Positions 58,795 to 64,000 of a stretch of DNA of 64,000 nt are shown here, piece by piece. A program made the translations under genes and the position numbers. This DNA comes from an uncultured Paracoccaceae bacterium. Lineage in GTDB: Bacteria > Pseudomonadota > Alphaproteobacteria > Rhodobacterales > Rhodobacteraceae. The DNA lies in the NCBI GenBank assembly GCA_951812615.1, contig CATOSU010000002.1, forward strand, positions 620,001 through 684,000, read 5' to 3'. The first letter of the stretch is position 1, and every line of letters begins with the position of its first letter. The notes under the pieces were generated by a model. The model saw only the letters and a list, made by a program, of their open reading frames with translations. It ran no database searches and was not told the DNA's origin.

Positions 58795-60912
58795 TCAGGC
58801 GAACTTGGCCTGGATCTCTTCCGAGATGTTGCCCGGCACCGGATCGTAATGGTCGAACTGCATCGTGAACTGCGCACGGCCCGAGGACATTGAGCGCAGG
58901 GTGTTGATGTAGCCGAACATGTTGGCCAGCGGCACGAAGGCCGCAATTGCGATCGCGTTGCCGCGCGGTTCCTGACCCGAAACCTGGCCCCGGCGAGACG
59001 TCAGGTCGCCGATGATACCGCCGGTATATTCTTCCGGGGTGATCACTTCGACTTTCATCACCGGTTCCAGCAGCTTGGCACCAGCCTTGCGCATACCTTC
59101 ACGCATACCCATCCGGCCGGCAATTTCGAAGGCCAGCACGCTGGAGTCCACATCGTGGAACTTGCCGTCAATCAGGGCAACCTTGAAGTCGATCACCGGG
59201 AAGCCGGCAAGCGGACCGCTGTCCATGACCGACTGAATACCCTTCTCGACGCCGGGAATGTATTCCTTCGGCACGGCACCACCAACGATGCGGCTTTCGA
59301 AGGAATACCCTTCGCCGGCCTCTGTCGGGGCGATGATCATCTTGACTTCGGCGAACTGACCCGAACCACCCGACTGTTTCTTGTGGGTGTAGGTGTGCTC
59401 GACCTCTTTCGAGATGGTTTCGCGATAGGCCACCTGCGGCGCACCGATGTTGGCTTCGACCTTGAATTCGCGCTTCAGGCGATCGACGAGAATGTCGAGG
59501 TGAAGTTCGCCCATACCCTTCATGATGGTCTGGCCCGATTCCTGATCGGTTTCGACGCGGAAGGACGGATCCTCGGCCGCAAGACGCGCAAGACCAGCAG
59601 ACATCTTTTCCTGGTCGCCCTTGGTCTTGGGCTCAACCGCGATCTCGATCACCGGATCCGGGAAGGTCATGGTTTCCAGAACCACCGGCTCTTTGGCATC
59701 GCACAGCGTATCGCCCGTGGTGGTGTCCTTCAGACCTGCCAGCGCGATGATGTCGCCCGCGAAGGCCTCTTCGATTTCCTCGCGGTTGTTGGAGTGCATC
59801 ATCATCATCCGGCCGATGCGCTCTTTCTTGCCCTTCGTGGAATTCAGGATCGAGTCACCCTTGTTCATGGTACCCGAATAGATCCGGGTGAAGGTCAGTG
59901 AGCCGACAAACGGGTCGTTCATGATTTTGAACGCGAGGCCGGCAAACGGCATCTCATCGTCCGCACGGCGGGCAATGTTACGTTCTTCTTCCTCGTCGCC
60001 CGGGGCAAAGCCCATGTAGTCGACCACGTCCAGCGGGCTGGGCAGGTAATCGATCACGGCGTTGAGCAGGGGCTGAACGCCCTTGTTCTTGAAGGCCGAG
60101 CCACACAGAACCGGGATGAACTTGATCCCCAGCGTGCCCTTGCGGATCAGCTCGCGAAGGGTGGCCACGTCGGGCTCTTCACCTTCGAGATAGGCCATCA
60201 TGGCGTCGTCATCCATCTCGACCGCAGTCTCGATGAGCGTGTTCCGCCATTCGTTGGCCGTGTCCTGCAGGCTTTCGCGGATCGGACGCTTTTCCCAGGT
60301 CGCGCCCAGGTCTTCGCCGGCCCAGACCCACTCTTCCATAGTGACCAAGTCAACGAGGCCTTCCAGCTCGTTCTCGGCGCCGATCGGGATCTGGATCGGG
60401 GCCGGGATGGCGCCGGTCCGTTCGGCGATCATCTTCACGCAGTTGAAGAAGTCAGCGCCGATCTTGTCCATCTTGTTGACGAAAACGATGCGCGGAACCT
60501 TGTACCGGTCAGCCTGACGCCAAACGGTTTCAGTCTGCGGTTCAACACCTGCGTTGGCGTCCAGAACGGCAACGGCACCATCGAGAACCGCCAGCGAACG
60601 TTCGACTTCGATCGTGAAGTCCACGTGGCCGGGCGTGTCGATGATGTTCATCCGGTGCTTTTCGGTCTCGGCCGTCTGACCGTCCTCGGTGCGCTCCCAG
60701 AATGTGGTGGTCGCGGCGGATGTGATGGTGATACCGCGTTCCTGTTCCTGCTCCATCCAGTCCATGGTGGCCGCACCATCGTGCACCTCACCGATGTTGT
60801 GGGATTTGCCGGTGTAATACAGGATCCGCTCCGAGCAGGTGGTCTTGCCCGCGTCGATATGGGCCATGATGCCGAAATTGCGGTATCGGTCGAGAGGATA
60901 TTCGCGTGCCAT
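58795..60912 (-). CDS. fusA: Elongation factor G
   Basis: A 705-residue translocation GTPase. The G1 motif is [17 protein letters not shown], and G2/G3 are [20 protein letters not shown] and [18 protein letters not shown]. The C-terminal domains contain [21 protein letters not shown] and [21 protein letters not shown]. It follows rpsG after 23 nt. Confidence 0.99.
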   Translation of the reverse strand: MAREYPLDRYRNFGIMAHIDAGKTTCSERILYYTGKSHNIGEVHDGAATMDWMEQEQERGITITSAATTTFWERTEDGQTAETEKHRMNIIDTPGHVDFTIEVERSLAVLDGAVAVLDANAGVEPQTETVWRQADRYKVPRIVFVNKMDKIGADFFNCVKMIAERTGAIPAPIQIPIGAENELEGLVDLVTMEEWVWAGEDLGATWEKRPIRESLQDTANEWRNTLIETAVEMDDDAMMAYLEGEEPDVATLRELIRKGTLGIKFIPVLCGSAFKNKGVQPLLNAVIDYLPSPLDVVDYMGFAPGDEEEERNIARRADDEMPFAGLAFKIMNDPFVGSLTFTRIYSGTMNKGDSILNSTKGKKERIGRMMMMHSNNREEIEEAFAGDIIALAGLKDTTTGDTLCDAKEPVVLETMTFPDPVIEIAVEPKTKGDQEKMSAGLARLAAEDPSFRVETDQESGQTIMKGMGELHLDILVDRLKREFKVEANIGAPQVAYRETISKEVEHTYTHKKQSGGSGQFAEVKMIIAPTEAGEGYSFESRIVGGAVPKEYIPGVEKGIQSVMDSGPLAGFPVIDFKVALIDGKFHDVDSSVLAFEIAGRMGMREGMRKAGAKLLEPVMKVEVITPEEYTGGIIGDLTSRRGQVSGQEPRGNAIAIAAFVPLANMFGYINTLRSMSSGRAQFTMQFDHYDPVPGNISEEIQAKFA

Positions 60913-60935
60913 GGGACTTGTGCCTCTGAAAGTGT

Positions 60936-61406
60936 TTACCAGCGGTAGTGGCTGAAGGCCTTATTGGCTTCGGCCATCTTGTGGGTGTCTTCGCGCTTCT
61001 TCACGGCGGATCCGCGGGACTGTACGGCGTCCAGCAGTTCACCGGCGAGGCGTTCTTCCATCGTGTTTTCATTGCGGCCGCGCGAGGCGGTGATCAGCCA
61101 GCGGATGGCCAGTGCTTCGCGGCGCTCCGGGCGCACTTCGACCGGCACCTGGTAGGTGGCGCCACCAACCCGGCGGGAGCGAACCTCGACCGACGGTTTG
61201 ATGTTGTCGAGCGCTTCGTGGAACACCTCGACCGGTGCGCGCTTGATCTTGGTTTCAACCCGGTCCAGCGCGTTGTAGACAATGCGCTCGGCGACCGACT
61301 TTTTGCCGTCGATCATCAGGTTGTTCATAAACTTGGTCAGAACCCGGTCGCTATATTTGGCGTCGGGCAGGACTTCGCGTTTTTCGGCGGCGTGACGGCG
61401 GGACAT
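60936..61406 (-). CDS. rpsG: 30S ribosomal protein S7
   Basis: A 156-residue uS7: [37 protein letters not shown], then [27 protein letters not shown]. It starts 12 nt after rpsL and is the usual second gene of the str operon. Confidence 0.99.
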   Translation of the reverse strand: MSRRHAAEKREVLPDAKYSDRVLTKFMNNLMIDGKKSVAERIVYNALDRVETKIKRAPVEVFHEALDNIKPSVEVRSRRVGGATYQVPVEVRPERREALAIRWLITASRGRNENTMEERLAGELLDAVQSRGSAVKKREDTHKMAEANKAFSHYRW

Positions 61407-61418
61407 CTGCGTCTCTCC

Positions 61419-61790
61419 TTATTTGGGGCGCTTGGCGCCATATTTCGAGCGGCGCTGTTTCCGATCCTTGACGCCCTGGGTATCCAGAACACCACGCAGA
61501 ATGTGATAGCGCACACCGGGAAGGTCTTTCACACGGCCGCCACGGATCAGGACGACAGAGTGTTCCTGAAGGTTGTGGCTTTCACCGGGGATGTAGGAAA
61601 TGACCTCGAAACCGTTGGTCAGGCGCACCTTGGCAACCTTCCGCATCGCCGAGTTCGGCTTCTTCGGTGTCGTGGTGTAAACACGTGTGCAGACGCCGCG
61701 TTTTTGCGGGCATTCCTGCAGGTGCATGGACTTCGAGCGTTTCACTTTCGGCTGACGCGGCTTGCGGATCAGCTGCTGGATCGTTGGCAT
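61419..61790 (-). CDS. rpsL: 30S ribosomal protein S12
   Basis: A 123-residue uS12 starting [20 protein letters not shown]. The streptomycin-relevant loops are wild type: [19 protein letters not shown] and the [27 protein letters not shown] stretch. The start at 61790 is the standard N-terminus; an in-frame ATG 11 codons earlier is not used in this family. It is the first gene of the str operon. Confidence 0.98.
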   Translation of the reverse strand: MPTIQQLIRKPRQPKVKRSKSMHLQECPQKRGVCTRVYTTTPKKPNSAMRKVAKVRLTNGFEVISYIPGESHNLQEHSVVLIRGGRVKDLPGVRYHILRGVLDTQGVKDRKQRRSKYGAKRPK

Positions 61791-62122
61791 TCCGGTTCTC
61801 TTTCCCCGTCTTGGGCAACACATGTGTCTGCGCGGACGTTCCGCGCGGTTTCGTCAAAAACGCCTTACGCGTCCGCAAAGCGCAAAAACCGCCTTCGTCC
61901 CCAGTATTTCGGGAACGACGCGGTGGGTATCCAGAGGATCGGGCCGTCAGGCCGGATCATGACCACTACAGTACTGAAACCGGCCATGGGGAAAGCCCCG
62001 GCGCCGGGATAGGGCGGGCATATAGTGAGAGTCGTCTGGGCTGTCAACAGCAACTGCTTGCCTTGGCCGGACCCCGCTGCGAATACTGGCAAACAAAGTG
62101 CCATAGGCAGGAGCAGAGCATC
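61791..62122. other. Leader and divergent promoter region of the str operon
   Basis: A 332-bp region between rpsL and the rhamnosyltransferase-like gene. It contains the strong minus-strand promoter listed separately and a leader of roughly 220 nt before rpsL. No gene is evident. The long leader may carry regulatory structure; I did not find one I could define with confidence. Confidence 0.55.
62019..62047 (-). promoter_or_regulatory. Strong sigma-70-type promoter for the str operon
   Basis: On the minus strand a perfect -35 TTGACA (62047-62042), a 17-bp spacer and a -10 TATATG (62024-62019). It is near consensus and far better than the other promoters in the window, as expected for ribosomal protein genes. 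Confidence 0.85.
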
Positions 62123-62932
62123 ATGCAGGTCATCGGTCTTTGCCGGTTTTCCTATCCTGCAATCGGCGGGTTTCAGGTGGAACACGAAACACCTGAGGCG
62201 CGCAAGGCCTATTTGTACGCCTCTGACCGCATGGAAGAACGATTTCGCACCTTCGAAACCGTAACCTTGCCGGCCCTGCGCGGCCAGACGGACCCGGATT
62301 TCACCTTTCTCATCGTTATCGGCGACGACCTTCCGACCGGATACCGCGACCGGCTGGAAGCGCTGACCGGCGATATGCCGCAGACCGTTACTCAGGCGCA
62401 TCCTCCGGGGCCGCACAGGCAGGTGATGCAGGATGCCATCAACTCGGTCCGCAACTTCGACCAAAGCCCGTGCCTGCAATTCCGGATGGACGATGACGAC
62501 GCGGTCGCCCTGAGCTTTGTCAGCCGTCTGCGCGAGGTTGCGCGGGACGTCGAGCCGCTGACCGCCCGGCACCGGCATATCGCCATCGATTTCAATCAGG
62601 GGTTCCTGATGCGCCCGGACGCACAGGGGCTGCGGGTGGCTCAGACCCGCCTGCCCTATACCACCGCCGCGCTTGCCCTGATGGTGCGGCCGGACGTGCG
62701 CCTGACCATCATGAACTTTGCCCATTCCAAGGTCGGGCAGAAAATGCCGACGGTTACACTGACGGGCGAGGATATGCTGGTTCGCGGGCACAACGATTAC
62801 AACGACAGCCGTCAGAAACCCGGCGTGAAGCCGGTAAAGCTGGAGCGGCTGGACAGCGATGGCGAAGGCTATTTCCGGCAGGTGTTCGGAATTGATGCGG
62901 ATCATATCCGGCGCTTGTACTCAGCCGCCTGA
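62123..62932 (+). CDS. Putative rhamnosyltransferase-like glycosyltransferase
   Basis: A 269-residue protein similar to the putative rhamnosyl transferase family of alphaproteobacteria. It begins GLCRFSYPAIGGFQ, has RFRTFETVTLPALRGQTDPDFTFLIVIGDDLP, and an acidic DxD-type motif in LQFRMDDDDAVALSFV. The region RGHNDYNDSRQKPGVKPVKL is also typical. It probably transfers a sugar in surface polysaccharide synthesis. The start at 62123 is preceded by AGGAGC. Its 3' end overlaps the convergent DMT gene by 12 nt. Confidence 0.78.
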   Translation: MQVIGLCRFSYPAIGGFQVEHETPEARKAYLYASDRMEERFRTFETVTLPALRGQTDPDFTFLIVIGDDLPTGYRDRLEALTGDMPQTVTQAHPPGPHRQVMQDAINSVRNFDQSPCLQFRMDDDDAVALSFVSRLREVARDVEPLTARHRHIAIDFNQGFLMRPDAQGLRVAQTRLPYTTAALALMVRPDVRLTIMNFAHSKVGQKMPTVTLTGEDMLVRGHNDYNDSRQKPGVKPVKLERLDSDGEGYFRQVFGIDADHIRRLYSAA

Positions 62933-63760
62933 CCGGACCTTTTCGCGATAGAACATGAACAGGCCGGAAACGACGACGATGGCCGCCCCCAGCATCGTCA
63001 ATGCGTCCGGCCAGTCACCGAAGATGACCCAGCCCAGCAGCAATGCCCACAAGAGGCTGGTATAGCGGAACGGGGCCACGAAGGACACGTCGCCCACCCG
63101 CATCACCGCCACGCTGAAGTGATAGCCGCCTATGATGAACAACGCCGCCCCGGCGATCAGCATCAGGTGCCAGCCTTGCATCGGAACCCAGGGCGTGGCG
63201 GTGCTGACGACCGACGCAAAACACAGTACCGTTGTAGACCCGATGAACGTGACCGTCAGTGACGGCACCTGACCGGACATCCGGCGCGTCGACAGATCGC
63301 GAATGGTGACGCAGACAACCGCCGCCAGAGCGTAGAACGAGGACAGGTTGAACGCGTCAGTTCCGGGGCGGAGGATCAGCATGACACCACAAAAGCCGAC
63401 ACCGATGGCCAGCGTTCGCCGCCATCCGATCCGTTCGCTGAAAACCAGCGCCGCGCCGAGGGTGACGGTCAGCGGCAGCACCTGCAGCACCGCCGAGACA
63501 TTGGCCAGCGGCATCTGTGACAGGGCCGTGAGGAAGAAGTAGGTCGCGCCAATTTCGGACAGGCTGCGTAATCCGACCATGAGCCAGTCCTGTCGCGGAA
63601 ACCGGAACTGCAGCGCACCCAGACGCCGGGCCATGATGTAAATCAGGATGGTCGCGATCGTTGCCCTGATGGTGATGACCTGAAACAGCGGCAGATCCGC
63701 CAGTGTCGATTTCACGAACGCGTCGTTGATGGTGAACGACGCCATGCTGGCCATCATCAA
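62921..63760 (-). CDS. DMT (EamA) family transporter, N-terminus apparently frameshifted
   Basis: A 279-residue membrane protein of the drug/metabolite transporter superfamily with ten helices in two EamA repeats. Segments such as IGATYFFLTALSQMPLANVSAVLQVLPLTVTLGAALVFSERIGWRR and VAPFRYTSLLWALLLGWVIFGDWPDALTMLGAAIVV are typical. The frame opens at a TTG (63760). The natural start is probably the ATG at 63791, in another frame, which begins MPSPNARGAFF and overlaps the upstream stop codon. The two frames meet at a run of six A (63759-63764 on the plus strand); one base fewer would join them as ...GAFLMMASMASFT. The substrate is unknown. Confidence 0.8.
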   Translation of the reverse strand: MMMASMASFTINDAFVKSTLADLPLFQVITIRATIATILIYIMARRLGALQFRFPRQDWLMVGLRSLSEIGATYFFLTALSQMPLANVSAVLQVLPLTVTLGAALVFSERIGWRRTLAIGVGFCGVMLILRPGTDAFNLSSFYALAAVVCVTIRDLSTRRMSGQVPSLTVTFIGSTTVLCFASVVSTATPWVPMQGWHLMLIAGAALFIIGGYHFSVAVMRVGDVSFVAPFRYTSLLWALLLGWVIFGDWPDALTMLGAAIVVVSGLFMFYREKVRSGG

Positions 63761-63790
63761 AAAATGCGCCGCGTGCGTTGGGGGACGGCA

Positions 63791-64000
63791 TTACAGAGCC
63801 TTCAGCATGGCCAGATCGACATCGAAGCCCTGCTTCAGCGCCTGCTTTATCTGTTTTCGCCGCATCTTGTGCGTCAGGCCCGATTGGTTCGGCGTGGATT
63901 TGTTGTCGTCGTGGATGGTGCGGATATACGCAGGCTCGGACAGGTCCTGAAGCGTCGTGTAATGCTGAGGAAGCGCCCGGTGATTGTAGCGGTAAGGGTT
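63791..64000 (-). CDS. C-terminal fragment of an unidentified protein (runs off the window)
   Basis: The frame is open from the right edge to TAA at 63793-63791. It gives 69 residues, beginning NPYRYNHRALPQHYTTL and continuing with IRTIHDDNKSTPNQSG and a basic helical end (KMRRKQIKQALKQGF). Coding is supported by the TAATG overlap with the next gene and by the absence of stops. The family is not recognised. The tail is in the style of a glycosyltransferase C-terminus, but this is a guess. Confidence 0.6.
   Translation of the reverse strand, partial: NPYRYNHRALPQHYTTLQDLSEPAYIRTIHDDNKSTPNQSGLTHKMRRKQIKQALKQGFDVDLAMLKAL

Overview
The window is a gene-dense, GC-rich stretch of an alphaproteobacterial chromosome, most likely from the Rhodobacteraceae (Roseobacter group). 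The evidence is a 44-residue aa3-type cytochrome oxidase subunit IV, ETF-ubiquinone oxidoreductase, SoxR, an FnrL-type box, a DmdC-like acyl-CoA dehydrogenase, several TRAP transporters, and a str operon whose proteins match that lineage. I see no tRNA, rRNA, CRISPR array or insertion sequence.

Layout. 1-8.6 kb: housekeeping genes (polyprenyl diphosphate synthase cut by the window edge, ispE, a TPR protein, ETF-QO, EthD-like and NrtS-like small proteins, soxR divergent from a VOC protein with a SoxR box between them, greA). 8.9-13.9 kb: a formate/nitrite-type channel followed by a convergent, translationally coupled fdhD-mobA-mobB-moeA operon for molybdenum-cofactor and formate dehydrogenase maturation; the MoeA carries an unusual N-terminal domain. 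13.9-23.9 kb: azlCD, a small cox IV/lipoprotein pair, a membrane-anchored GDPD, an MBL hydrolase, a DmdC-like dehydrogenase, Sua5, YqgE, a DsbD-N-like protein and a Nudix gene interrupted by an in-frame TGA. 23.9-30.8 kb: an RND efflux pump with its adaptor, moaB, a metallophosphoesterase and a uracil-DNA glycosylase-like gene. 30.9-33.2 kb: a secreted cysteine-rich protein built from about 23 copies of a 26-residue four-cysteine repeat.

33.3-50.9 kb is the most interesting region. It is an accessory catabolic cluster with an alkylsulfatase-like MBL enzyme, a formylglycine-type sulfatase/phosphonate-monoesterase homologue, a TAXI-type TRAP transporter, a TauE/SafE anion exporter and a GntR/FCD regulator. 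A DctPQM TRAP operon follows, with a glutathione S-transferase inserted between dctP and dctQ, then an aldehyde dehydrogenase, a LigF-like GST, an SDR, a cupin, DUF2218 and a tandem-OsmC protein. Five copies of a GGGATCCC-centred palindrome lie in the two regulatory intergenic regions, most inside promoter-like sequence, so one GntR regulator plausibly controls the whole set. My working hypothesis is import of a sulfate-ester compound, desulfation, sulfate or sulfite export, glutathione-dependent cleavage (possibly of an ether), and oxidation of the alcohol or aldehyde product.

51-54 kb: an apparently FNR-activated operon with a Sel1-type secreted protein and a lipase-like exported protein. 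54-61.8 kb: a small P-loop kinase, then on the minus strand the str/S10 ribosomal block rpsL-rpsG-fusA-[sulfotransferase]-tuf-rpsJ-rplC-rplD-rplW, with a strong promoter upstream, a terminator after rplW, and a sulfotransferase gene wedged between fusA and tuf. 62-64 kb: a rhamnosyltransferase-like gene, a DMT exporter with an apparent frameshift at a homopolymer, and the C-terminal end of an unidentified gene.
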